39,172 nt of DNA, from the NCBI GenBank assembly GCA_030427965.1, contig JAUICD010000033.1, forward strand, positions 1-39,172, read 5' to 3'. Within the stretch, counting starts at the first letter, position 1. Each line of letters begins with the position of its first letter. Origin of the DNA: Bdellovibrionia bacterium. GTDB lineage: Bacteria > Bdellovibrionota > Bdellovibrionia > Bdellovibrionales > JAUICD01. This document shows, piece after piece, positions 8,114-15,817 of the stretch. A model generated the notes under the pieces. It searched no databases and had not been told where the DNA came from. It saw only the letters and a program-made list of their open reading frames with translations. Position numbers and translations under genes: made by a program.

Positions 8114-8412
8114 AAACCTGTTGAAAGAATAACCCATCAACTGCCCTGATATCGGTACAGCATAAAATTATAATTTGGTAAAAGAATTTATAAGCAACTG
8201 GCAGCTCAAAAAAATGGATTTATTGGACGACTTTGATTGGCACTGTCTAAAAAAGTAAGACTGTCCCAGAAAAACATAAAGTTTCTTATACTTGTTTATA
8301 AACGATGTCCTTCAAAAAGTTTTTATTCAAAGAGAAGGTGTCCACTGACGCCTTTATCTCCGAATTTTAACTTGAGGGTTGACCTGCTGCGATCGACCTT
8401 TCGTGAGAAAAA
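8114..8412. other. Intergenic gap, nothing recognised
   Basis: About 300 nt between convergent genes. I see no gene, RNA, repeat or clear U-tract hairpin. Confidence 0.4.
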
Positions 8413-9171
8413 TTACAATACCTCTAATAGTCGTAAATAGTATTGAAGTACGTCTTGAGCAGCTTGGTCTGCAAGAAATTCAGCTTGTCTTCGATCAGCT
8501 TCCCTCTCGACTTTATCAGCCCCTGTGAGAAAAGAGGCAATTGGGGTGGTCACAAAACGAGAAATTCCATCGGTCAGAACATGGCCTCCAACTTTATCCA
8601 GAGCATGGATAGCAATGCCCGCCTGAGTTCCAATAACAAGTCCAAATACAACAACTGCAGAAACCATCCCGCCTCCTCCAAGAGCGACCTCTGAAACACC
8701 AGTCGACAGTCCCGTTTTTAAAAGAGAATAGATTGTGCCAGTTGTAACTCCCAAACCGATAGCTACAAAGAAAAATCCCGTTCGATCATAGTCTGCGTGG
8801 GCAAACAAATTGGCATCCGCAGGCATAGTTTCAAAATCAGGTCCAAGGAAGGTAACACCTTTAGGATTGGAACGAAAACTGGAGGGAAAAGCAACAAAAT
8901 CAGAACCACAAATCTGTAGTTCAGGGATAAGTTTTTCTGCATCTCCTTTTCTTAGAAGTGGAATGAGCATTGTAAAAAAGTCCGCTAAAGCACTTTTTAA
9001 TTTTTCGACTCTTTGAGTCTCCATAACTTGAACATAACCCGCATCAATACGGTCCACCATTGAGCATATCAATTCTCGTTGATTTCTTTTATCCATTCTG
9101 ATTTGAGCAGATTCTGCAAAAACAACTTGGGAAGAAAGGATCACTAATATAGATAAAAAAAGGGCTCTCAT
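8413..9171 (-). CDS. Exported protein with two hydrophobic segments, unknown function
   Basis: 252 residues. Signal peptide MRALFLSILVILSSQVVFA. Two Cys (C36 in ELICSMV, C88 in LQICGSD) could pair. Two hydrophobic, Gly/Ala-rich segments (~132-150 FFFVAIGLGVTTGTIYSLL and ~168-190, VVVFGLVIGTQAGIAI) form a probable membrane hairpin. An amphipathic charged tail follows (DKVEREADRRQAEFLADQAAQDVLQYYLRLLEVL). No family recognised. A decayed copy of the last ~20 codons lies upstream at 9399-9461, so this gene once had a tandem paralogue. Confidence 0.65.
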   Translation of the reverse strand: MRALFLSILVILSSQVVFAESAQIRMDKRNQRELICSMVDRIDAGYVQVMETQRVEKLKSALADFFTMLIPLLRKGDAEKLIPELQICGSDFVAFPSSFRSNPKGVTFLGPDFETMPADANLFAHADYDRTGFFFVAIGLGVTTGTIYSLLKTGLSTGVSEVALGGGGMVSAVVVFGLVIGTQAGIAIHALDKVGGHVLTDGISRFVTTPIASFLTGADKVEREADRRQAEFLADQAAQDVLQYYLRLLEVL

Positions 9172-9507
9172 TGGTTTATTTCCTTTTTGATTTGTTCATT
9201 TCAAATAACAATCTTCTCAAAGAAACTTCAAAAACTGTGCCACCAGACAACCCCCTAATGCTGAAAAGAAAACACTCTCTATAGAAAGTACTGTTCAAAT
9301 TGTCGACAGCATAAATTCTTTACAAAGCTTGAGAATCAGATCTTTAATAGAAGGCAACACCCTCCGCACTTCTTTTCTACAAACTTTTCTACAAAAAATT
9401 ATAGCACCCCCAATCACCGTAAACAGTATTGAAGTACGCCTTAAGAAACTCTGTTTTCAAGCGACACAGTCTATCTAGGTCGGGCGATATTTTTCAATTT
9501 AGCATTG
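9172..9507. other. Intergenic region with gene remnant and 12-bp tandem repeat
   Basis: 336 nt between two minus-strand genes. It contains the decayed gene tail at 9399-9461 and a perfect 12-bp tandem duplication (CTTTTCTACAAA at 9372-9383 and 9384-9395). The rest is AT-rich and without recognisable features; it should include the promoter of the gene at 8413-9171. Confidence 0.6.
9399..9461 (-). pseudogene. Decayed 3' tail of a tandem paralogue of the 8413-9171 gene
   Basis: On the minus strand, in the frame of the intact gene, this reads LENRVS*GVLQYCLR*LGVL*. The intact gene ends LADQAAQDVLQYYLRLLEVL*. About 37 of the last 47 nt match, including the stop codon and following Ts. Two in-frame stops (a CAA-to-TAA change and a TGA) show decay. 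No upstream part of the copy is recognisable. Confidence 0.65.
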
Positions 9508-10761
9508 TCACTTCTGCATAAGTTCAATGTGAGAAATGCGAGGGCTGGGATTGAAAACAAAGAGAAACCTTTCCGTCACTGCTTCCTTAAAGTCAAAGGA
9601 CGAAGTATCCGCAAAAGATTCGATATCCCATTCTAGCAACACATCTTTATAACTTCGGTAAGACTTGACCCAAATCTTTTGTGTCGCACTAATCGTGAGA
9701 GCATGACTCTCTGATGAAAGTGTCACCACTTCCATGCTGAATGCAGGAATAGAAAAAAACTTCTTTTTAAGGGGACTGAGTTTATTCTTTGCAACAAGAG
9801 ATCTTGCGTATTCAAAAAGCATCTCAAAGATTAAAAACCAATCTCTCTCTTGAGCTTTATCAAATCCCCACTCCAAAGTTTCTAAAGAGTTTTTGCTTCC
9901 ATAAATAGACTGGAAACTCCTGCGCTCAAAAGCGTGTTTAAGTAAAAGCTCAAAATCAAATTTAGACGCCAGTTGACTGCGAAACTGTCCCGGGTCTTCA
10001 AAAAACTCCAAAAGTTCAAAAAAGAAACCGTAAGGCTCTCCTCCTTCTGTTGATAACGGATCTGACAAATAGTTTATTTGCCTATTAAAGGGTGGATGAC
10101 TTTTCAACTCAAGATAGCCATAAGGTTCAAGATCTAACTTCATTTGATTTTGGAACCACAAAACTGTAGCCTCATTGAGCCAGTCATCAAAATCAATGCC
10201 ATTGATATCACAAAAAACATGAATCCACTCATGAGCAAGAGACAAGAGAAGCCCCTTGGTATCGAGATAGTTCACATCCACAAGAATATGCGCTGTCTTC
10301 TCTTTCCGATTCAAAAACTGATAGGCTGAAAGTCTCTTCTCCTGATTTCCGTTGTAATACTCCTCAGTCTTAATATTTTCAAAAAGGATCAAAATTCTAT
10401 AGGTATTCATCTGTTCAATTAAAGAAACATCAAACGTTCTCTTCATCACATTCAAAAAGCGCTGATACATTTCAGCAATACTCTTCTTCAATGCTTGAGG
10501 AAAACGTGATGGTTTTTCAGAAAAAATTAAATCTGCAAATTCATGAGAAACCAAAATCTCCACTTCAGAATCTTCAAAGTCTAATTCCTCTGACCTTCGA
10601 AACTCCAGCAATCCAATGGAATCTAGAAAAAGACAAGGCACCCTTCGAATCATTTCCTTACTCTTAACATCCAATGTTTGACATGAAAGTTCTTCTTCAG
10701 CCCATATGCTGTTATTCCATAAGAAAAAAAGAACAAATAGAAACAGAGATTTTCTCGTCAC
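9508..10761 (-). CDS. Exported gluzincin-like zinc metallopeptidase
   Basis: 417 residues from GTG 10761. Signal peptide (LFLFVLFFLWNNSIWA). The zinc motif HEWIH (177-181) is followed by WLNEATVLWF with E197, the third-ligand glutamate arrangement of gluzincins (peptidase-MA clan; M1-like WLNEG). The preceding strand (AHILVDVNYLDTKGLLLSLA) and following helix fit that fold. The mature enzyme would act in the periplasm or outside. Substrate unknown. The start codon overlaps the stop of the upstream gene by 4 nt (GTGA), so it is translationally coupled to the Cys-rich exported protein at 10758-11849. All catalytic residues that I can check are present. Confidence 0.7.
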   Translation of the reverse strand: MTRKSLFLFVLFFLWNNSIWAEEELSCQTLDVKSKEMIRRVPCLFLDSIGLLEFRRSEELDFEDSEVEILVSHEFADLIFSEKPSRFPQALKKSIAEMYQRFLNVMKRTFDVSLIEQMNTYRILILFENIKTEEYYNGNQEKRLSAYQFLNRKEKTAHILVDVNYLDTKGLLLSLAHEWIHVFCDINGIDFDDWLNEATVLWFQNQMKLDLEPYGYLELKSHPPFNRQINYLSDPLSTEGGEPYGFFFELLEFFEDPGQFRSQLASKFDFELLLKHAFERRSFQSIYGSKNSLETLEWGFDKAQERDWFLIFEMLFEYARSLVAKNKLSPLKKKFFSIPAFSMEVVTLSSESHALTISATQKIWVKSYRSYKDVLLEWDIESFADTSSFDFKEAVTERFLFVFNPSPRISHIELMQK

Positions 10762-11849
10762 TTTTTACTCCCTTTCTCGATAAGATTAAGAAGGTGGGTA
10801 GAAAGCTCTGTAAGTCCTTTAAAGTATAAAGCCCCAATATCAACACTGTGTTTTTCAGAATGATAACAGGAGATTTCTTTTTGAAGTACCTGAACTTCAG
10901 TTTGAAGAAAGGATTCTATCGAATCACCGCCCAACACAGCAATGACTCTCACCAGTTCCTTAAGATCTTTCAATAAAGCTCTTCCAAAAGATTCCTTCAA
11001 ATTCACAGCATAGTAATGTTGACTGAGGGATAGTGGTCCCTCATGTGGTATATTTGTCTCCACTTTTCCTTTTGAAAACGAGTTATTTTCACAAAGCGTC
11101 TGAACTCCATAGTTCGCTCTCCATTCTACAAGCCAAATATAATATCTCTCTACAAAAAGAAAAATGGAATCCTGCCTCCCCAATCTTTCAAGACCCCTTG
11201 CACACCTCAAATAAGTGTAATGAGGAGATTTTGAAAACAATGTGTGCTCCCCTCTATCAAAGTCTTCACTCAGGCACCCTTGAACTAGTGGAATAATACG
11301 AGTGTCTTCCAGAACGGCAAGAATTCTTACCGCAGACGCTCGAATTTCCCACCAAACTGCACGATCTCTATAGATTTTTGAAAAAACTTCGATAAATAAA
11401 GGAACATCAATAGGAGGTGAGTTCCTCTGAAGCTCTTCTTCAATCTCTCTCATACAGAAAAGCCATAACCCAGGAAAACTATGTACACTATTTTTCAGAA
11501 GCTCTGCCATACAGAAGTCCACTTTTTCAGCCCTCAACGCTCCCCACTCCAAACTGTTTCTATATTGTGTTATTTCCAGAGAAGCTTTTATTTGCTTTAT
11601 TGATCTAAAAAAATCACATATGTCTCCCAACCCTTTGCAGGCACATACATCAACACAAAGGCCTCCAATCCTTCTTTGTTCATACTCAGTTTCTGATATC
11701 AAAGTGATTTTAGGTTGCAATGATTGCCAGATGTCTTCTTCTTGATTGGCAATACCAAGAGGCGACCTTGAGTCACCTATGGCACGGGAACCCCAAAGAA
11801 AGGTCACCATTAAAACAGAAAAGAAAATGTGCATATTTTGGTTTCGCAT
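10758..11849 (-). CDS. Exported Cys-rich, possibly HEAT-like protein
   Basis: 363 residues. Signal peptide (MHIFFSVLMVTFLWGSRAIG). Cys-rich first third (GGLCVDVCACKGLGDICDF). Helical repeats follow, for example IRASAVRILAVLEDTRIIPLVQGCL, resembling HEAT/Armadillo units, and YTYLRCARGLERLGRQDSIFLFVERY. Two segments, ITLISETEY (48-56) and DFCMAELL...VHSFPGLWLFCMREI (111-136), recur in the short protein at 14239-14541, defining a small local paralogous family. First gene of a two-gene operon with the metallopeptidase (4-nt overlap). It could be a scaffold or inhibitor for that peptidase; this is inferred from context only. Confidence 0.6.
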   Translation of the reverse strand: MRNQNMHIFFSVLMVTFLWGSRAIGDSRSPLGIANQEEDIWQSLQPKITLISETEYEQRRIGGLCVDVCACKGLGDICDFFRSIKQIKASLEITQYRNSLEWGALRAEKVDFCMAELLKNSVHSFPGLWLFCMREIEEELQRNSPPIDVPLFIEVFSKIYRDRAVWWEIRASAVRILAVLEDTRIIPLVQGCLSEDFDRGEHTLFSKSPHYTYLRCARGLERLGRQDSIFLFVERYYIWLVEWRANYGVQTLCENNSFSKGKVETNIPHEGPLSLSQHYYAVNLKESFGRALLKDLKELVRVIAVLGGDSIESFLQTEVQVLQKEISCYHSEKHSVDIGALYFKGLTELSTHLLNLIEKGSKK

Positions 11850-11937
11850 TTGCAGCTCTGCACTATATATGCTCTTAAAGACAGCTCAAGAACTTTACAA
11901 AAATCTCTAAAAAGAATGTCCTTATTTCATAGATTGT

Positions 11938-11972
11938 GGAGACCATTTGGTGAAAAGTAACCAATGGTCTCC
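11938..11972 (-). terminator. Hairpin after the ChaN-like gene
   Basis: GGAGACCAT pairs perfectly with ATGGTCTCC, with an inner TGGT/ACCA extension and a loop of about 8 nt. It begins 8 nt past the stop codon at 11980. There is no clear T-tract, so it is either a weak terminator or an mRNA 3'-end stabiliser. Confidence 0.5.
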
Positions 11973-11979
11973 AATTCAT

Positions 11980-13194
11980 CTAGGTGATTTTTCTATGGAC
12001 CTTTTCTCCATCAATTTCAAATTCTTTTAGAAACTCTCTCAAGCTACTAAATGCAGACTTTGCAGCTTTAAAAATTTCTCTTCGAAGAGCGCAAGGAGCT
12101 GTTACAAGAACCATCCATTCATTGAGTTGACTCGTGAGTACTTCCAGCGAGGAACGTGCATCAATGGTGTTTCCCTCCTCAAGGAGTTGAGTTATCTCAT
12201 TGTACGTTCCCACAATCTCTTGATACTGCTCATTCAAAATCGGCTGCTGCTTACTTTCCGCAATGGCATTGACAAGAGCTATCCCATAGGTGTCGGTAAT
12301 CGTCGGAGAAATTGTGTGGAAGTAAAAAGTGTTTCTGTTTCCACCTCTGAGTGAAAGAAAAAGCGATCTATCCATCTTAAAACCCTGCCGCAGGGCCGTC
12401 CAATGAACCTGACTCAATGCCGTGAGAAGGGTGATTGTCTTTTTTGGAAATATCTCTTCAAGTTGATCTTGGATGTGTGTCTTTCCCACAAGGTGACTTT
12501 GTCCATGAAGTAGAAAAACTTGAGCCTCAGGATTTCTCTCTAGATGTTTCTGAACAAGTTCAACAACATATGTGTCCCTTGTCACTATGTCTGCCCAGTT
12601 TGAGTTTTCATCTCCGTAAAAGGCAGCAAGCACAGTCGCCTTTCGTTCTTTGAGCATTTCTAGAATTTTTGCATACTCGGGCCACCACGAAGGATCAAAA
12701 GTTCCATCAAAATGAATCAAATCATGAAGCTCATCTGTTGTTAAAAGACCTTTCATAAAATCATCCAGATAGTTCTGATATTTTGAATACACAAACTCCG
12801 CAATAAAAATCTTTTCTCTGTCATTTGTCTCATCCAAAATTTCAAAAGTCTCTCGAGCTCTCTCCTGAATCTCTGAAATTCCGTGTAAATCAGAAAAGAA
12901 AACAATGGAGGCCCTCTCTGCTTTTCTTATTACGGTTTCTTCATCAACAGCTTTGTGAATGCGAAATGATGCAGCTTCATCTTTGGTCTGTTGGTCATAT
13001 TTCAAAAGCGCTTCAATAATCTCATCCGATGTCCCTTCATCGACTAAGAACCTCAGACTCACATTGTGAAGAGCTCCGATCTTTCTTCCCAATGTTCGCA
13101 TCACATTATACAGATCGCATTCCACAAAAGCATTTGAATCAAAGCCCAGCACCAAGATCAAAATCGCGATCATATTAAACTTAAAAATATTCAT
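11980..13194 (-). CDS. Exported ChaN/EreA-like (haem-uptake/Tiki superfamily) protein
   Basis: 404 residues from ATG 13194, which has a strong GGAGGGG site; a start at 13233 would precede it by 13 codons. Signal peptide (FNMIAILILVLGFDSNA). The core shows the ChaN/EreA/TraB pattern: ASIVFFSDLHGISEIQERA (position of the 'GE.H' strand), then IFIAEFVYSKYQNYLDDFM with the conserved Glu, DGTFDPSWWPEYAKILEML, VLAAFYGDEN and AQVFLLHGQSHL with the late His. ChaN homologues bind haem or act as hydrolases. Here a long C-terminal helical part (DARSSLEVLTSQLNEWMVLV...) is extra. The function of this member is unknown; the superfamily call rests on motif order only. Confidence 0.55.
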   Translation of the reverse strand: MNIFKFNMIAILILVLGFDSNAFVECDLYNVMRTLGRKIGALHNVSLRFLVDEGTSDEIIEALLKYDQQTKDEAASFRIHKAVDEETVIRKAERASIVFFSDLHGISEIQERARETFEILDETNDREKIFIAEFVYSKYQNYLDDFMKGLLTTDELHDLIHFDGTFDPSWWPEYAKILEMLKERKATVLAAFYGDENSNWADIVTRDTYVVELVQKHLERNPEAQVFLLHGQSHLVGKTHIQDQLEEIFPKKTITLLTALSQVHWTALRQGFKMDRSLFLSLRGGNRNTFYFHTISPTITDTYGIALVNAIAESKQQPILNEQYQEIVGTYNEITQLLEEGNTIDARSSLEVLTSQLNEWMVLVTAPCALRREIFKAAKSAFSSLREFLKEFEIDGEKVHRKIT

Positions 13195-13319
13195 TTCCCC
13201 TCCTCTAAGAGTTTTAAATAAGCAAATCTTCACTTAATTTTTCATGCAGACCAACTCATTCGGTAATTGTCTGTCTAAATAAAATATATTTTCAACGAAT
13301 GAAGGAACTATCTGTAGCC

Positions 13320-13481
13320 ACCTAAGTCTACAGTGGGATTTTGTCACCAACCTCTAGAAAGAGGTCTCGCGACTTACGGCAAGGTTGTATTTATTTCATG
13401 TAGCATTATTTAACTACACTCTGCAGTTAAATTTCTTGAAAATATGAGAACTCGTATGCCATTGATTCATTTAAGGAATAT
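13320..13481 (+). promoter_or_regulatory. Upstream region of the second TIGR02147 gene
   Basis: It contains two small inverted repeats: CCTCT-AGAA-AGAGG and TTAACT-N9-AGTTAA. Either could be an operator for autoregulation. The ribosome-binding site AAGGA lies 5 nt before the ATG at 13482. No consensus promoter could be assigned. Confidence 0.35.
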
Positions 13482-14246
13482 ATGACAAAGCAAAATGTTC
13501 TTAGATCTTATCTCAATTGGGAATTTCTGCGTAGAAAGGAAAGAAATGACAATTACTCTCTCAGGGCATTTGCAATGTCCATGGAAATCGATCCAACCTT
13601 TCTCTCTCGATTGATGAAAGGAGAAAGGGCATTCACAAAAAAGACTGTGAACCGAATCTGCACCCACCTGAAGACCTCCTTAGATGAAATTGAAACTTTC
13701 GTTGAAAATTTGCAACTCAATGATATGGGCGTTTACAAATTAAGTGATATCGAATTTAGCCCCGTCTCCAAATGGTATTTCTTTGCAATTTTAGATCTTT
13801 TTTCTTTGAAGAACTTCCAGTCCAACATAAATTGGATTGCAGAATCTTTGGGCTTAAGCCTCTCTGAGACTTCGGATGCACTTGACGTACTTGAACAAAA
13901 TGAAATGATTTCTAGAAGCGAAAGCCCATGGACAGTCAACAAAAAGAGTACCAACTGGGTCAATGTTCGAACGACGTCAGCAATTCGCAAAGACTATCAA
14001 AAACAAGTTACAGAAAAAGCAAAAGAAGCCCTAGATAAAGTCGATTACACTAACCGAGAGAGCGTCAGCTTAACAGTTGCAGCAAGCAAGTCTTTGGTTC
14101 CTGAGATCAAAGAACGGATAAAAAAATTCATGAACGAACTACGCGTTTTGACCAAAGAACATCAGTCCTTTGATGAAGTCTATCAACTACAGATTGCTTA
14201 CTTTCCCCTCAGTCAAATAAGAAACAAAGAGGTAAATAATGAATAA
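13482..14246 (+). CDS. TIGR02147-family regulator-like protein
   Basis: 254 residues with a full family layout. The N-terminal 'yLxxxFxxrkerNdnYSLRAFA' region leads into a lambda-repressor-like helix-turn-helix (AMSMEIDPTFLSRLMKGERAFTKKTVNRICTHL). A winged-helix-like middle follows (SKWYFFAILDLFSLKNFQSNINWIAESLGLSLSETSDALDVLEQNEMISRS). The C-terminal signature matches (SLTVAASKSLVPEIKERIKKFMNELRVLTKEHQSFDEVYQLQIAYFPLSQ). Probably a transcriptional regulator; effector unknown. It overlaps the next gene (14239) by 8 nt, so the small exported protein there is likely co-expressed. In this family, pairing with secreted proteins is common in Bdellovibrio-type genomes (general knowledge, not tested here). 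Confidence 0.85.
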   Translation: MTKQNVLRSYLNWEFLRRKERNDNYSLRAFAMSMEIDPTFLSRLMKGERAFTKKTVNRICTHLKTSLDEIETFVENLQLNDMGVYKLSDIEFSPVSKWYFFAILDLFSLKNFQSNINWIAESLGLSLSETSDALDVLEQNEMISRSESPWTVNKKSTNWVNVRTTSAIRKDYQKQVTEKAKEALDKVDYTNRESVSLTVAASKSLVPEIKERIKKFMNELRVLTKEHQSFDEVYQLQIAYFPLSQIRNKEVNNE

Positions 14247-14541
14247 ATTGATTTTGATTCTTACTGGGATTTTCTTCTACACGCTCCACGGACTCGGCAG
14301 TGATCATGCTGGAAGTGGTGAAATTCGAAAGAAAAATCCAAAAATAGAATTTATCTCCAAGTCCGAATATCAAAAAGAAAAACTAGAAGAGAAACTCTCT
14401 TCTCAATATGATGTGATTTCCTTTTGCCTTTGGGTTTTGGAAGAAGATATTCCCCACTCTGATGCCTGGAACTTCTGCATGGAAGTCATCCATTCTTCTT
14501 CTGAAGAAGATCGTGCGCCGCATTGGCTCGACTTGCTTTAA
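14239..14541 (+). CDS. Short exported paralogue of the 363-residue Cys-rich protein
   Basis: 100 residues. Signal peptide (NKLILILTGIFFYTLHGLG). The mature part repeats two segments of the protein at 10758-11849: IEFISKSEY (36-44) against ITLISETEY, and SFCLWVLE...IPHSDAWNFCMEVI (61-84) against DFCMAELL...VHSFPGLWLFCMREI. Spacing between segments is shorter and the C-terminal repeats are missing, so it is either a truncated paralogue or a minimal member. It overlaps the TIGR02147 gene by 8 nt (ATG inside its last codons). Confidence 0.6.
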   Translation: MNKLILILTGIFFYTLHGLGSDHAGSGEIRKKNPKIEFISKSEYQKEKLEEKLSSQYDVISFCLWVLEEDIPHSDAWNFCMEVIHSSSEEDRAPHWLDLL

Positions 14542-14729
14542 TAGGAATCTTCGTAGACCCTTTATTTAGAGTCACGACACCCCAGTTGCTTCATCAGATC
14601 AGATTAAGACTTGGCCTCCTCCACTGAAACTGCTAAATCTTGCTACAACTCACAGATCCTGCTCTCTGCAGTCTTGGGGTGAGCCAACTTTTTTAACATA
14701 GAGATCATGACTTTTTAGGGGGGGAGAAA

Positions 14730-15113
14730 GTGAGCTTTGACCACATTTTTATAGCTCCAAAAAATTGGGATGCCTCACTTTCATTCTATAAAGACACTTT
14801 GGGATTCGAAATGATTTCATCTTGGGGAAGTCAAGAAGAAGGACGAGGAGCTGTTCTCAAGGGTGGAGGATTCACAGTTATTATAGCTGAAGAGCACAAA
14901 AATAAGGGTGATAATGCTTGGGTTTCGGGCTTTAATGGCCAACGCCCAACCATTCATCTCAATGTTGAAGACGTCGATACCGCTTTTCAAAATCTAAAAG
15001 ACCCTGAAGTGGCAATTATAAAACCCGAAGACAATCACTGGGCAGGTCGATGGATGGTCGTAAAAGACCCTGACGACAACCTCATTGCCTACAACACTCC
15101 AAAGGGAAATTAG
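14730..15113 (+). CDS. VOC-superfamily (glyoxalase/dioxygenase-like) protein
   Basis: 127 residues from GTG 14730, with a very purine-rich GGGGGGGAG site. The paired beta-alpha-beta-beta-beta layout of the VOC fold is clear: FDHIFIAPKNWDASLSFYKDTLGFEMISSWG, then GAVLKGGGFTVIIAEE, then PTIHLNVEDVDTAFQNLKDPEVAIIKPEDNHWAGRWMVVKDPDDNLIAYN. His at the first strand and Glu in the linking strands could be metal ligands. The reaction cannot be told from sequence. It is the first gene of a VOC, unknown and cupin trio (3 nt, then about 30 nt spacing). Confidence 0.85.
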   Translation: MSFDHIFIAPKNWDASLSFYKDTLGFEMISSWGSQEEGRGAVLKGGGFTVIIAEEHKNKGDNAWVSGFNGQRPTIHLNVEDVDTAFQNLKDPEVAIIKPEDNHWAGRWMVVKDPDDNLIAYNTPKGN

Positions 15114-15116
15114 AAA

Positions 15117-15407
15117 ATGGCCCACTGCCCTTTTGAGCAATTGGATGATCTCAAGCAAGAACTCAATAAGATTAGAGATCTTCCCAAAGTCAAAGAGATA
15201 AAACCAGGAACTTTTTATCTCAAATCAAAAGGATTTCTTCACTTTCACATAAACAAAGAAGGACAAAGGTGGGCAGATGTTCGAAACGGCTCCAACTGGG
15301 GCAGTGAAATACAAATACCCCCCAACTCTTCAAAAATTTTTCGAAACAAGTTTATAACTGAGGTTCAAAAAAGATATCAAAATACCTATAAAGAACTTTA
15401 TAAATGA
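15117..15407 (+). CDS. Small conserved-looking cytoplasmic protein, unknown
   Basis: 96 residues. It opens with CPFEQLDDLKQELNKIRDLPKVKEIKPGTFYLKSKGFLHFHI and continues RWADVRNGSNWGSEIQIP. The KGFLHFH...ADVR pattern suggests a small beta-sheet protein with possible metal-binding His, but I do not recognise the family. There is no signal peptide. It sits 3 nt after the VOC gene and shares its operon. Codon use is unremarkable. Confidence 0.65.
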   Translation: MAHCPFEQLDDLKQELNKIRDLPKVKEIKPGTFYLKSKGFLHFHINKEGQRWADVRNGSNWGSEIQIPPNSSKIFRNKFITEVQKRYQNTYKELYK

Positions 15408-15438
15408 AATCATTTTAAAGAAACAAAGTGAGGCAAAC

Positions 15439-15747
15439 TTGAGGAAAACATCTTTTGGTAAAATGGACCAAATTCTTAAAACAGACGGAAAGGTACGGGC
15501 TGAGTATCTTATTTTTGAAAAACAAGGTCGCGGTCACAAACATCCCGAATATGAGTCCTTTACTGTTCTGTCTGGTACAGGAAAAGTCATTTGCGGAGAC
15601 AAACACTACAATGTCAAAACGGGTGATATTGTTACAATCCCTCCACATACCAACCACTATATGATTCCCTGTGAAGGTTCGGAAATGAGTGGCCTTCTTT
15701 GGTATCACAAAGAGGCACCAAATCACTATTTAGAGAAAACGAAGTGA
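15439..15747 (+). CDS. Single-domain cupin protein
   Basis: 102 residues from TTG 15439, with GTGAGG about 6 nt upstream. The frame is open further upstream, but no better start was found. The cupin motif 1 region is GHKHPEYESFTVLSGTGKVICG (two His and a Glu, G-x5-H-x-H-x-E-like) and motif 2 is VKTGDIVTIPPHTNHYMIP (PxxxxH). The metal-ligand set H, H, E, H looks complete, so a small metal-binding cupin is likely; substrate unknown. It is the last gene of the trio beginning at 14730. Confidence 0.75.
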   Translation: MRKTSFGKMDQILKTDGKVRAEYLIFEKQGRGHKHPEYESFTVLSGTGKVICGDKHYNVKTGDIVTIPPHTNHYMIPCEGSEMSGLLWYHKEAPNHYLEKTK

Positions 15748-15817
15748 TGACCTGCTCAAAGTAAGCTTAGATTAACACCCAATTGAAACATCAACGATAT
15801 GACTGAGAGGAACTCTT

